Shown piece by piece: positions 36,326 to 44,763 of a DNA stretch of 64,000 nt; position 1 is the stretch's first letter; each line of letters opens with the position of its first letter. The translations under genes were made by a program, and so were the position numbers. The DNA comes from DASUAS01 sp963756895 (GTDB lineage Bacteria; Actinomycetota; Acidimicrobiia; IMCC26256; DASPTH01): the NCBI GenBank assembly GCA_963756895.1, contig CAVWPI010000011.1, positions 558,001 to 622,000 of the forward strand, given 5' to 3'. The notes beneath the pieces were generated by a model. The model did not search any database. It was not told where the DNA came from and saw only the letters and a list, made by a program, of their open reading frames with translations.

Positions 36326-36474
36326 GCGTTCTCGGTCGGCGACTCGTGCTCACCGCGCTCGAACTCGCGCTTGGCCTGACCGACGGAACGGGCGAGCGCG
36401 GGAAGCCGGGTGGACCCGAAGAGCAGGAGGACGACGGCCAGCACGATCAGGAGCTCGGGTGCACCGAAGTTCAT
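36322..36474 (-). CDS. tatA: TatA/E-family twin-arginine translocase subunit
   Basis: 50 aa from ATG 36474, with AGGAGACC upstream. The single N-terminal membrane helix FGAPELLIVLAVVLLLFGST, hinge RLPALARSVGQAKREFER and short acidic tail are the TatA/TatE pattern; the F-G-x-x-x-L-P-x-L-A-R hinge is diagnostic. It forms the pore-building component of the Tat pathway, which exports folded proteins. It is shorter than typical TatA (about 80-90 aa) and there is no tatBC nearby, so it may be an accessory copy. Confidence 0.85.
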   Translation of the reverse strand: MNFGAPELLIVLAVVLLLFGSTRLPALARSVGQAKREFERGEHESPTENA

Positions 36475-36569
36475 AGGGGTCTCCTTGCGCATGGGCGAGG
36501 CCGCTTCGAGTCGCAGCCTGCGAATGCAAGGGGTTCGGCGCCGATGGCGATGCGGATGGTCGGGTCCGG

Positions 36570-37187
36570 TCAGCGGGGGTCGGGAGCGTTCGCGAAGACG
36601 CTCGGGTCGACCGTGATGTAGGTGGCCCGGCAGGTCGCGATGACCACGCCGGCGGCCCGCGCCTCGGCGCTGATGAAGAGCTTGCGCCGTTCGCGCCCGT
36701 CGAGCCGGGCCCGCATCTCCAGTGGCTCGTCCACGGGAACGGGGGCGAGGTACCGGACGGTCAGCTCGCCGGTGAACGCGGGTTCCTGCACCGCCGCGAT
36801 CACGTACCCGGTGATGTCGTCGAAGGCGGCGGCGACCATGCCCCCGTGGGCGCGACCGGGCGCGCCTTCGAACGCGCGGCGCAGCACGACGTCGGCGACC
36901 ACGTCGTCGCCCTCGTAGCGGGCCTCGAGATCGACGCTCGTCGGGTTCGACGCACCGCCGACGGCGCGGTCGTCGAACCCCAGACCGCCCATGGCCGATC
37001 CGACCGGGACGTCTCGCATGAGGGCCAGGCGATCGCGCGCCGCGGTGGCGTCGATCCGGTCGGTGAGCTCGGCGGCGACGTCGGCGACGTGCGTGAGCAG
37101 GTCGTCGTCGGCATCGTGGGCGACGAACGAGTGGCTGAGCGTGCGCAGCCGCGCGGCTGCAGCGGCGCGTTGCGCTTCGGTGGCCAT
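36570..37187 (-). CDS. PaaI-like hot-dog thioesterase
   Basis: 205 aa from ATG 37187. The hot-dog core begins around residue 90 (NPTSVDLEARYEGDDVVADV). The active-site helix GAPGRAHGGMVAAAFDDITG carries the HGG-x8-D signature, followed by ELTVRYLAPVPVDEPLEMRA. It hydrolyses acyl- or aryl-CoA thioesters, perhaps relieving CoA sequestration when catabolism stalls. The N-terminal 80 residues form an extra helical region (LRTLSHSFVAHDADDDLLTH). It is 6 bp downstream of the frameshifted esterase gene, so they are probably co-transcribed. Confidence 0.85.
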   Translation of the reverse strand: MATEAQRAAAAARLRTLSHSFVAHDADDDLLTHVADVAAELTDRIDATAARDRLALMRDVPVGSAMGGLGFDDRAVGGASNPTSVDLEARYEGDDVVADVVLRRAFEGAPGRAHGGMVAAAFDDITGYVIAAVQEPAFTGELTVRYLAPVPVDEPLEMRARLDGRERRKLFISAEARAAGVVIATCRATYITVDPSVFANAPDPR

Positions 37188-37193
37188 GCCGTC

Positions 37194-38196
37194 TCAGACG
37201 TGCTTGGCGAGGAACCGGCGGAGCTCGACGCCCATCTCGGTGTCTTCGGGTGCCCCGAAGAAACCGCCGTGGGGCATCGCCTCCCACACGTGGAGCTCGG
37301 CGTCGACGCCGGCGTCGCGCAGCTTGCGGTGGATGCGCACCGAGTTGGACAGGAAGAGATCGCGCGTCCCCGCCTGCACGAAGGTCGGCGGGAAGCCAGT
37401 GACGTCGCCGAAGATCGGTGAGAGGTACGGGTCGGTCAGGTCGTGGTCGCCGGCGTACAACGCGATCGAGTCGGTGAGCCGTTGGACGAGCACGTAGTCG
37501 ACGCCCGCGTTGGTGTCGAAGGAATCACCCGATTCCGTGAGGTCGATCTCCGGTGTGAAGAGCACCAACGCGGCGGGCATCGGCAGGCCCTCGTCACGCG
37601 GCGCGCAGCAGCATCGCGGTGACGAGGTTGCCGCCGGCCGATCCGCCGCCCACGACGATCTTCTCGGGCGCACGCACCTCGAGCAGCACGCGGTACACGG
37701 CGACGCAGTCGTCGAGCGGCGCGGGGTACGGGTGGTCGGGTGGCATCCGGTAGTCGACGCCCCACGTGAGCAGCCCCGCACGGGCCGCGGTGCTCGTGTT
37801 CATCAACTGGCAGGCGCGGCCGCCGCCGGCGACGAGAGCACCACCGTGGATGTCGAGCTGGATCACCGCGTCGTCGTCGGCGTCACCGGCCACGCTCACG
37901 TCCTCGGGTGTGATCACGTTGACGTGTACGCCGGCGATCTCGCGCACCTCGACGGTGGCGGGGATGTCGAGCGCGCTCGCCGCGAACCCGGTGACGATCG
38001 CCTCGTCCATGAACGCGATGTGGGCCTTCCACGCCTCGGCGTCATCGAGCGGCGGGCTGGCCTGCGGGTGGTCGAGCCGATCCACGACCATCGCCGACCC
38101 GGCCGCGATCACCGCCTGGGCGTGGGGACTGACGGTCGGCGGGACCCGGATGGTGCGCTCGAGGCGGAGGGTGCCGTCGGGGGTGCTCTCGGTCAT
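37194..38196 (-). CDS. HSL-type alpha/beta hydrolase (esterase), frameshifted
   Basis: The first frame from ATG 38196 (MTESTPDGTLRLERTIRVPP) carries the oxyanion motif LDIHGGALVAGGG and the nucleophile elbow VVGGGSAGGNLVTAMLL. The second frame carries DEGLPMPAALVLFTPEIDLT, catalytic Asp in VQAGTRDLFLSNS and His in AMPHGGFFGAPED. The break at about 37600 (LLLRA/RDEG) fits one extra base in a CGCGCCGCG stretch. Together they form a complete hormone-sensitive-lipase family esterase of about 333 aa. It probably cleaves short-chain esters. It is divergent from the ABC exporter genes, 24 bp away. Confidence 0.78.
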
Positions 38197-38220
38197 GGCC
38201 GGGAACCTACCCTCGTCGCC

Positions 38221-38946
38221 GTGTCCGCGCCCCCCGTGAGCGATCTCGCGAGCGAGCGCGTCCGCCTGCACGCCGCCGAGGTGCGGTTCGGACGCACCGA
38301 GGTGCTGCGCGACGTCTCGCTCGACCTCCGCGCCGGCGAGTACGTGTGCGTGCGCGGCGCCAACGGCGCCGGCAAGACGACGCTCCTGCGCCTGCTCGCG
38401 GGTGCGCTGCGACCGACGCGTGGGGCCCGGATCGGCCCGCGATCGTGTGCCTACGTCCCGCCCGCGCTCGCGCCGCCGTCGATGCCGGTCAGCGGTTGGC
38501 TCCGGGGCGTGCGGCCTGACCGGGTCGACGATCCGGTCTCCGCGCTCACGCGCCTCGGCTTCGACGGCGACGCCCACGCGAGCTGTCGCGAGCTCTCGTT
38601 CGGGAACCTGCGCAAGGTGCTGCTCGCCGACGCGTTCACCGCCACCGCGCCGCTCCTCGCGATCGACGAGGTGCACGTCGGGCTCGATCACGCGGGGCGG
38701 ACCGGGCTGGAGGCGCTCCTGACCCGAGCTCGGGACCGCGGCACGACGGTCGTGGTCGCCGCGCAGGACGACGACGTGGTCGAGCACACCGATCGGACGC
38801 TGGTGGTCGGCGACGGACGCGTCGTCGAGGCCGCGGAGCGCGATGTCGTGCACCGCACGCTGCGGGGTCCACGCGCCGCCGAAGCGGAGCTGCTCGACGC
38901 GGCTCGGCGACTCGGGTTCCGGCCGGTTGCCGGTGACGACGGGTGA
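38221..38946 (+). CDS. ABC transporter ATP-binding protein
   Basis: 241 aa from GTG 38221. Walker A GANGAGKTTLLRLLAG, signature CRELSFGNLRKVLLADAFTA (L-S-x-G-N variant), Walker B APLLAIDEVHVGLD. The H-loop region VVVAAQDDDVVEHT lacks the usual His, which may slow or alter hydrolysis. The small size and coupled membrane gene fit a CcmA-like or multidrug-type exporter half. Its stop overlaps the next gene's GTG (GTGA). Confidence 0.85.
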   Translation: MSAPPVSDLASERVRLHAAEVRFGRTEVLRDVSLDLRAGEYVCVRGANGAGKTTLLRLLAGALRPTRGARIGPRSCAYVPPALAPPSMPVSGWLRGVRPDRVDDPVSALTRLGFDGDAHASCRELSFGNLRKVLLADAFTATAPLLAIDEVHVGLDHAGRTGLEALLTRARDRGTTVVVAAQDDDVVEHTDRTLVVGDGRVVEAAERDVVHRTLRGPRAAEAELLDAARRLGFRPVAGDDG

Positions 38947-39567
38947 GGTTCGCGCTCGCGCTGCACGCGCGTTCGGGACGGTGGATCCCGCCGGCCGTGC
39001 TGCTCGCGACGTGGGTCGTGCTGGTGGTCGCCAATCCCGGCAGTGCCCTCGACAACGCGGCGAACCTCTTCTTCGCGATGCTGGTCGTGTCGGTGTGGTG
39101 CACCAGCGCGATCGGCAACGTCGACGACGACCCGCACCGGGATCTCTGTGCCGCCGCCGTCGGCGGACCCGGTCGGCTCGCGGTCGCGGCGTCACTCGGC
39201 TGCGCTGCTCGTGATGGTGGTGGCCGTCGGCGTCGTGTCCGTGCTCGGTATCGCGAGCGGGTCGCGCAGCGGTGCGTCGGCGCCGACGATCGTCGCCGGC
39301 ACCCTGGGTCTGCTCGCGAGCGGTGTGCTCCTTGGTGTCGCCATCGGCGCCTTCCTGCACCGCCCGCTCGTGCGTTCGACCGCGTGGACGGTGGTGGTCG
39401 CGCTGGTGGCGATCATGGTCGTGGTGCTGCTGCCGCCCGTCCGCGACGTGTTGCGCGAGGCCGACCACGCCCGGATCGGCGGGGTGGGCGTCCTGTTCGC
39501 TGCGTCGCTCCTGATCGCGGCCGTAGCGGGCTGGTCGGCCGCGATCCTGGCCGCGCGCGCCGGCTGA
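38943..39567 (+). CDS. ABC exporter membrane protein, frameshifted
   Basis: The first frame from GTG 38943 (VRFALALHARSGRWIPPAVL) holds helices LLATWVVLVVANPGS and FFAMLVVSVWCTSAIGNV, ending near 39195 (GGPGRLAVAAS). The next frame holds SAALLVMVVAVGVVSVLGIA, AGTLGLLASGVLLGVAIGAF, TAWTVVVALVAIMVVVLLPP and GVLFAASLLIAAVAGWSAAI. One extra base near 39198 explains the shift. Six hydrophobic segments in about 207 aa suit the permease partner of the preceding ATPase. The substrate is unknown. Confidence 0.7.
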
Positions 39568-39628
39568 CGATGGGGCGCCCGTCGCCGCCGGCTCGCCGCC
39601 GGGACACCTCGAGGGTCAAGCTGTCGCG

Positions 39629-40261
39629 GTGACGTGGAGCGACCCGGCGAAGGTCGAGGAGTACGTGGGTCGAGTGGGCCGGCTCGCGCCGCGGCTGGCG
39701 GGCGAAGCGGCGCTGGTCGAGCTCCTGCCCGCGGCGCCGGAGCGGATCCTCGATCTCGGGTGTGGCGACGGTCGCCTCACCGCGTTGGTGCTCGACGCTC
39801 GACCGGGCGTGCTGGCCGGGGTCGCGGTCGACTCGTCGCCGGCGATGCTCAGCCTCGCCCGGGAGCGGTTCCGGGACGAGCCGCGCGTCGAAGTGCTGGA
39901 CCACGACCTCGCTGCCCCGGTCACGGCGCTCGGCGCGTTCGACGTCGTGGTGAGCGGGTTCGCGATCCACCACCTCGCCGACGTGCGCAAGGTGGAGCTG
40001 CTGCAGGAGATCGCGGCGCAGCTCCGCCCGGGGGGTGTGTACGCCAACCTCGAAGTGGTCGCGTCCCCGACGCCGGAGCTGCACGTCGAGTTCCGGCGCG
40101 CCATCGGGCGCGAAGCCGACGACCCCGAAGACCGGCTCGTCGACGTCGAGACCCAGCTCACCTGGATGTGTGCCGCTGGCCTGGAGCAGGTCGACTGCAT
40201 CTGGAAGTGGCGGGGCTTCGCCCTCCTCGCCGGCCGCCGGACGATTGAGTCGTCGGGCTGA
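39629..40261 (+). CDS. Class I SAM-dependent methyltransferase
   Basis: 210 aa from GTG 39629. SAM-binding motif I ILDLGCGDGRLTALVL, acidic post-I VAVDSSPAMLSLARERF, motif II-like FDVVVSGFAIHHLADVRKVE and LRPGGVYANLEVVASP. This is a typical Rossmann-fold methyltransferase of the Methyltransf_25 type. The methyl acceptor cannot be inferred; the W-x-W-R-G-F-A-L-L end resembles actinobacterial enzymes of unknown target. It converges with the aldo/keto reductase gene, 6 bp apart. Confidence 0.88.
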   Translation: MTWSDPAKVEEYVGRVGRLAPRLAGEAALVELLPAAPERILDLGCGDGRLTALVLDARPGVLAGVAVDSSPAMLSLARERFRDEPRVEVLDHDLAAPVTALGAFDVVVSGFAIHHLADVRKVELLQEIAAQLRPGGVYANLEVVASPTPELHVEFRRAIGREADDPEDRLVDVETQLTWMCAAGLEQVDCIWKWRGFALLAGRRTIESSG

Positions 40262-40267
40262 GGCGGT

Positions 40268-41242
40268 TCAGAACCCGGCGACGGGATGCGGGGCGTACGG
40301 CGCCTCGAGCCGCGCGATCTCCTCGTCGGAGAGGGTGAGCTCGACCGCGGCGACCGCGTCCGGGATGTGGTGAGGCTTGGTGGCGCCGATGATCGGCGCG
40401 GTGACGCCCGGCTTCGACAGCATCCATGCGGTCGCCACCTGGGCCATCGGCACGCCCCGCTCGGCCGCGACCTCGACGACCCCCTCGACGACCGCGCGGT
40501 CGGCCGCCTCGGTGTACAGGCTGGCCGCGAACGTGTCGTGCTCCGAGCGCTCCGTCGTCGCGTCCCACGGACGCGCCAGGCGACCGCGTGCGAGCGGGCT
40601 CCACGGGATCACGCCGATGCCCTCATCTCGGCACAGCGGGAGCATCTCGCGCTCCTCTTCGCGGTACGCGAGGTTGTAGTAGTTCTGCATGCTCACGAAG
40701 CGGGTCCACCCGTGCGTGTCGGCGAGGTGCAGCATCTTCGCGAACTCCCATGCCCACATCGACGACGCACCGAGGTAACGGACCTTGCCCGCACGCACGA
40801 CGTCGTCGAGTGCTTCGAGGACCTCCTCCATGGGCGTGCTGCGATCCAGTCGGTGGATCTGGTAGAGGTCGATGAAGTCGGTGCCGAGTCGGCGCAGGCT
40901 GTGGTCGACCTCCGCCAGGATCGCCTTGCGCGACAGTCCGACGCTGTTGGGACCCTCGCGCATCCGTCCGTTGACCTTGGTGGCGATGACCACCTCGTCG
41001 CGGTTCACGCCGAGGTCGCGCAGCGCGCGGCCCAGGAACTCCTCGCTCGTCCCGGCCGAGTACACGTTGGCGGTGTCGAAGAAGTTGATCCCCGCATCGA
41101 CCGCCTGCGCGTAGAACGGGCGCGACGACGCCTCGTCCAATGCCCAGGGATGGCGTCCACGCGAGGCGTCCGCGTAGGTCATGCACCCGAGGCACACCCG
41201 GGACACGTCGATTCCGGTCCGACCGAGCTTGACGTAGTGCAT
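40268..41242 (-). CDS. Aldo/keto reductase
   Basis: 324 aa from ATG 41242 (MHYVKLGRTGIDVSRVCLGC). The catalytic tetrad is visible: Asp and Tyr in FFDTANVYSAGTSEEFLGRA, Lys in VIATKVNGRMREGP and His in YQIHRLDRSTPMEEVLEALD. NADPH-site segment IIGATKPHHIPDAVAAVELT is near the C-terminus. It is closest in style to the YajO/AKR family that reduces aldehydes and ketones with NADPH. It stands alone between two convergent or divergent neighbours. Confidence 0.92.
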   Translation of the reverse strand: MHYVKLGRTGIDVSRVCLGCMTYADASRGRHPWALDEASSRPFYAQAVDAGINFFDTANVYSAGTSEEFLGRALRDLGVNRDEVVIATKVNGRMREGPNSVGLSRKAILAEVDHSLRRLGTDFIDLYQIHRLDRSTPMEEVLEALDDVVRAGKVRYLGASSMWAWEFAKMLHLADTHGWTRFVSMQNYYNLAYREEEREMLPLCRDEGIGVIPWSPLARGRLARPWDATTERSEHDTFAASLYTEAADRAVVEGVVEVAAERGVPMAQVATAWMLSKPGVTAPIIGATKPHHIPDAVAAVELTLSDEEIARLEAPYAPHPVAGF

Positions 41243-41344
41243 GGGCTCTTTCTACCCCTCTCCCTTGACCGGCGATCGTTTCGCGACCACCATCGGGACG
41301 CGCCTCGCGCGCAGGGACGCAGGCGCCGATCAGAGGAGAGGCTC

Positions 41345-41560
41345 ATGGCGGACAGCGTCTACAAGGTGATCGAGCTCGTGGGCACCAGCACCGACTCCTG
41401 GGAGCGTGCGGCGGCCGCGGCGCTCGACCAGGCTTCCGCGTCGTTCCGCGACCTCCGCGTCGCCGAGGTGAAGCAACTCGATGTAGCGCTGGACGACAGC
41501 GGCGCGAGGACGTTCCGGGCCAAGTTGAGCGTCTCGTTCAAGTACGAAGGCGGAAGCTGA
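41345..41560 (+). CDS. Dodecin (flavin-storage protein)
   Basis: 71 aa from ATG 41345, with AGAGGAGAGG upstream. The sequence MADSVYKVIELVGTSTDSWE, AAAAALDQASASFRDLRVAE and AKLSVSFKYEGGS matches dodecins, which form 12-subunit shells that bind flavin or CoA. Trp19 (in DSWE) is the residue that stacks on the isoalloxazine ring. Its place just before a flavoprotein dehydrogenase pair, with a separate operator between, is suggestive of flavin buffering; that link is inference. Confidence 0.92.
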   Translation: MADSVYKVIELVGTSTDSWERAAAAALDQASASFRDLRVAEVKQLDVALDDSGARTFRAKLSVSFKYEGGS

Positions 41561-41597
41561 ACCGCGCGCCGTGCGGAGCTCTCCGCGGCTGAGGGCT

Positions 41598-41614
41598 CCT
41601 GACGGCGCGTCAGA
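41598..41614. promoter_or_regulatory. Palindromic operator, site 5
   Basis: CTGACG-GCG-CGTCAG (41599-41613), a perfect inverted repeat, ends 16 bp before ATG 41630 of the dehydrogenase pair, so it probably overlaps the promoter or leader. Confidence 0.75.
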
Positions 41615-41629
41615 TACGCTCCCGGGCCG

Positions 41630-42817
41630 ATGGACCTCCGTTACACGGCCGCCGAGCAGCAGTTCCGCACCGACCTCCGCGCCTGGCTCGGCGACGTCCT
41701 CCCGGACCTCGGGCCGGAGCCGCACCGGGAGGACTGGGACGCCCGGCGCGCCTGGGACACCGGTTGGCAGCGCATGCTCTACGACGCCGGATACGCGGGG
41801 ATCAACTGGCCCAGGGAATTCGGCGGCCGCGGCGCGACGCCTGCCGAGCACCTCATCTTCATCGAGGAGACCGAGCGCGCTCGCGCCCCGTACGTGGGCA
41901 TGAACTTCGTCGGCCTCCTGCACGCGGGCCCCACGCTCATCGCCGAGGCGTCCGACGAGCAGAAGGCATTCCACCTGCCCGGCATCCTCAAGGGCGAGCA
42001 CGTGTGGTGTCAGGGGTTCTCCGAGCCCAACGCCGGCTCCGACCTCGCCAGCCTCCGCTGCCGCGCCGTCCGCGACGGTGACGACTACGTCATCAACGGC
42101 CAGAAGATCTGGACCAGCTACGGCCACATGGCCGACTACTGCGAGATGCTCGTGCGCACCGACACCGAGGTCCCCAAGCACAAGGGCATCACCTGGTTGA
42201 TCGTGCCCATGGACACGCCGGGCATCGACATCCGTCCACTCGAGACCATGGAGGGAACCGCCGAGTTCTGCGAGGTGTTCTTCGACGACGTGCGCGTCCC
42301 GGTCGTCAATCGGGTCGGCGACGAGAACGACGGCTGGCGCGTCACGATGGTGACGCTCAGCTTCGAGCGCGGTACTGCGTTCGTGTCCGACGTGCTCGAG
42401 TCGATGGAGCTCGTGCGCGATCTCGCAACGCTGGCCAAGACGATCACCAGCAACGGCGCCACCCGCTGGGAGGACGCCGGGCTCCGCCGCGAGATCGGTC
42501 GCATCGCGGCCGAGTTCGACGCGCTGTGGGCGCTCACGAAGCGCAACATCTCGCAGGCGCAACGCACGGGACTCGTCGGCGTGGGCGGCAACGTGTTCAA
42601 GATCGCGTGGTCCGACCTCCGCCAGCACCTCGGCGACGTGACCATGCGCCTGCTCGACCGCGCGTCGCTCTCGCTCGACGACGTGAGCGAACTGCCGACC
42701 GGGCGCCACGTCCACGCGCGCTTCTACGCCATCTCGATGACCATCGCCGCGGGGACGTCGCAGGTGAACCGCAACATCGTGGGCGAGCGCGTGCTCGGTC
42801 TGCCCAAGGATCGTTGA
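41630..42817 (+). CDS. Acyl-CoA dehydrogenase, alpha subunit of a pair
   Basis: 395 aa from ATG 41630 (MDLRYTAAEQQFRTDLRAWL). Loops: GFSEPNAGSDLASLRCRAVR, NGQKIWTSYGHMADYCEMLV, C-terminal QVNRNIVGERVLGLPKDR. It is similar in layout to the pairs at 13102 and 25912. The FNF-like N-terminal stretch YAGINWPREFGGRGATPAEH is standard. It is the first gene after operator site 5 and is followed after 10 bp by the beta partner, then an SDR, a TetR gene and an amidohydrolase. Confidence 0.92.
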   Translation: MDLRYTAAEQQFRTDLRAWLGDVLPDLGPEPHREDWDARRAWDTGWQRMLYDAGYAGINWPREFGGRGATPAEHLIFIEETERARAPYVGMNFVGLLHAGPTLIAEASDEQKAFHLPGILKGEHVWCQGFSEPNAGSDLASLRCRAVRDGDDYVINGQKIWTSYGHMADYCEMLVRTDTEVPKHKGITWLIVPMDTPGIDIRPLETMEGTAEFCEVFFDDVRVPVVNRVGDENDGWRVTMVTLSFERGTAFVSDVLESMELVRDLATLAKTITSNGATRWEDAGLRREIGRIAAEFDALWALTKRNISQAQRTGLVGVGGNVFKIAWSDLRQHLGDVTMRLLDRASLSLDDVSELPTGRHVHARFYAISMTIAAGTSQVNRNIVGERVLGLPKDR

Positions 42818-42827
42818 GCGACCGCTG

Positions 42828-43794
42828 ATGGACTTCGAGCTGACCGACGACCAGGTCGCGCTGCAGGAGGGCGTGCGCGCCGTTCTCGACGGACGCTTCT
42901 CCCTCGACGACGTCCGCGCCATCGAGGCGGCCGGGCACCTCGACCGCGATCGCTGGCGCGAGCTGGGCGAGACCGGTGTCTTCTCGATCACCCTGCCCGA
43001 AGCCGACGGCGGGTTGGAGCTCGGTGCCTCCGAGGCCGCGCTGGTGTTCGAGGAGCTCGGCCGCGCGCTCGTCCCCGGCCCCCTCGTGGCCACGTTCCTG
43101 GCTGCGCCCTGGATCGACGGCGCGGCCACCGGCGAGACGATCGTCGGTCGCTTCGAGGCGGGCACCCCGGTGTCGGTGCTCGAGCACCCAGGCGATCTCG
43201 ACGCGCTGTTCACGCTCGCCGACGGCGGTGTGCGCCGCCTCGACCCCGCCGCGATCACGACCACGCCGGTCGAGCGTCCGGTCGACGCGCTCACGCCGCT
43301 GGCGATCGTCGCGGGCGACGTGCCCGCGGGCGAGCTGCTCGCCGACGCGGCTGCGGCCGAGCGCGCCCGCCTCGTCGGCATCGTGCTCACCAGCGCGCTG
43401 CAGCTCGGCCTCGCGCTCCGAGCCACCGAGCTCGCCACCGCGTACGCCAAGGAACGCGAGCAGTTCGGCAAGGTGATCGGGTCGTTCCAGGCGATCAAGC
43501 ACCTGTGCGCCGACATGCTCGTGCGCGCCGAAGTCGCGCGCGCGGCCGTGTATGCGGCCGCAGTCGCGCTCGACGGTCGCAGCGACGACGATCCGGTCGC
43601 GCGCTGCCGCGGCCGCGAAGATCCTTGCCGGCGACGCCGCCATCGCCAACGGCAAGTCGAGCATCCAGGTGCACGGCGGGATCGGGTTCACGTGGGAGGT
43701 CGACGCGCAGCGCTTCTGGAAGCGCGCCACCGTGCTCGACACCCACTTCGGAAACAGCGACGAGCACGCCGAGGCCGTCGCCGCCATGCTCTGA
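42828..43794 (+). CDS. Acyl-CoA dehydrogenase, beta subunit of a pair, frameshifted
   Basis: The first frame from ATG 42828 (MDFELTDDQVALQEGVRAVL) runs through KEREQFGKVIGSFQAIKHLC to about 43603 (DGRSDDDPVAR). The next frame holds AAAAAKILAGDAAIANGKSS and IQVHGGIGFTWEVDAQRFWK to the stop at 43794. One extra base within GGTCGCGCGCTG fits. Both halves keep every landmark of a FadE beta subunit, so the natural product is about 321 aa. It pairs with the gene 10 bp upstream. Confidence 0.8.
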
Positions 43795-43818
43795 CGTTTC
43801 GGAACGGGGGCCGACCAC

Positions 43819-44720
43819 ATGGGGATCTGCGACGGACGTGTCGTCATCGTGACCGGCGGCGGACGAGGTCTCGGCCGCGCCCACTCGCTGGCGTTCGCGG
43901 GCGAGGGCGCCAAGGTCGTGGTGAACGACCTCGGGGCGTCGCTCACCGGTGACCCCACCGACGAGTCGCCCGGCCAGGAGGTCGTGAACGAGATCATCGC
44001 GGCCGGGGGCGAGGCCGTGGTCAACGGCGACGACGTCAGCGACTGGGACGGCGCCGGCCGTCTCGTCGCCCAGGCGATCGATACCTTCGGTGGTCTCGAC
44101 ACCGTGGTGTGCAACGCCGGCATCGTGCGCGACCGGATGCTGGTCAACATGTCGGTGGAGGAGTGGGACGCGGTCATCCGGGTGCACCTGCGCGGCGTGT
44201 TCTGCCCGGTGCGCCACGCGATCGGGTACTGGCGTGACGAGAACAAGGCGGGGAACCAGCGCGACGCGCGCGGATCGTGACCACGTCGTCGGGCGCCGGT
44301 CTGCGCGGTTCGATCGCGCAGTCGAACTACGTGGCCGCGAAGGCCGGTATCGCCGCGTTCACCATCAACGCCGCGGCCGAGCTCGGGCGCTACGGCGTGC
44401 TCGCGAACACCATCGCCCCCTCGGCGCGCAGCCGCATGACCGAACAGGGGATGCCGGAGATGATGAAGAAGCCGGAGACCGGCTTCGACGCCATGGATCC
44501 GGCGAACGTCTCGCCGTTCGTGGTGTGGCTGGGGAGCGGTGACTGCGACGTCACCGGCCGCGCGTTCGAGATGGCGGGCGGCGACGTGTGCGTGATGAAC
44601 GGCTGGCACCGGGGTCCGTCGGTCGACGAAGGGCGTCGCCTCGCGCCCGCGGAGGTGGGCGCGGTGCTGCGTGGGCTGGTCGCCGACGCGCCCGAGCCGG
44701 AAGCCGTCCACGGGACCTGA
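43819..44720 (+). CDS. SDR (MFE-2-like hydroxyacyl-CoA dehydrogenase), frameshifted
   Basis: The first frame from ATG 43819 (MGICDGRVVIVTGGGRGLGR) includes VVVNDLGASLTG, TVVCNAGIVRDRMLVNMSVE and ends prematurely after DENKAGNQRDARGS. The next useful frame resumes at about 44266 (RIVTTSSGAGLRG) with catalytic YVAAKAGI and NTIAPSARSRMTEQGMPEMM. The break lies in GACGCGCGCGGATC and fits loss of one base or gain of a CG pair. The N-D-L-G-x-x-x-x-G spacing and R-D-R-M-L are typical of the dehydrogenase domain of peroxisomal-type multifunctional enzyme 2 and Hsd4-like enzymes. Full length is about 300 aa. Confidence 0.78.
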
Positions 44721-44732
44721 CAGGTCGTCAGA
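44716..44732. promoter_or_regulatory. Palindromic operator, site 6 (TetR autoregulation)
   Basis: CTGACA-GGT-CGTCAG (44717-44731), one mismatch, begins inside the SDR stop codon and lies 32 bp before the GTG of the TetR gene at 44764. This placement is what an autoregulated TetR gene would show. Confidence 0.7.
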
Positions 44733-44763
44733 TTCCCGCCAACTCAGCTAGCGTCGACTCACA

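Noticed and set aside
44258..44280. Programmed frameshifting in the SDR gene
   Set aside because: No slippery heptamer or downstream structure; the site is a GC dinucleotide run, better explained by an indel.
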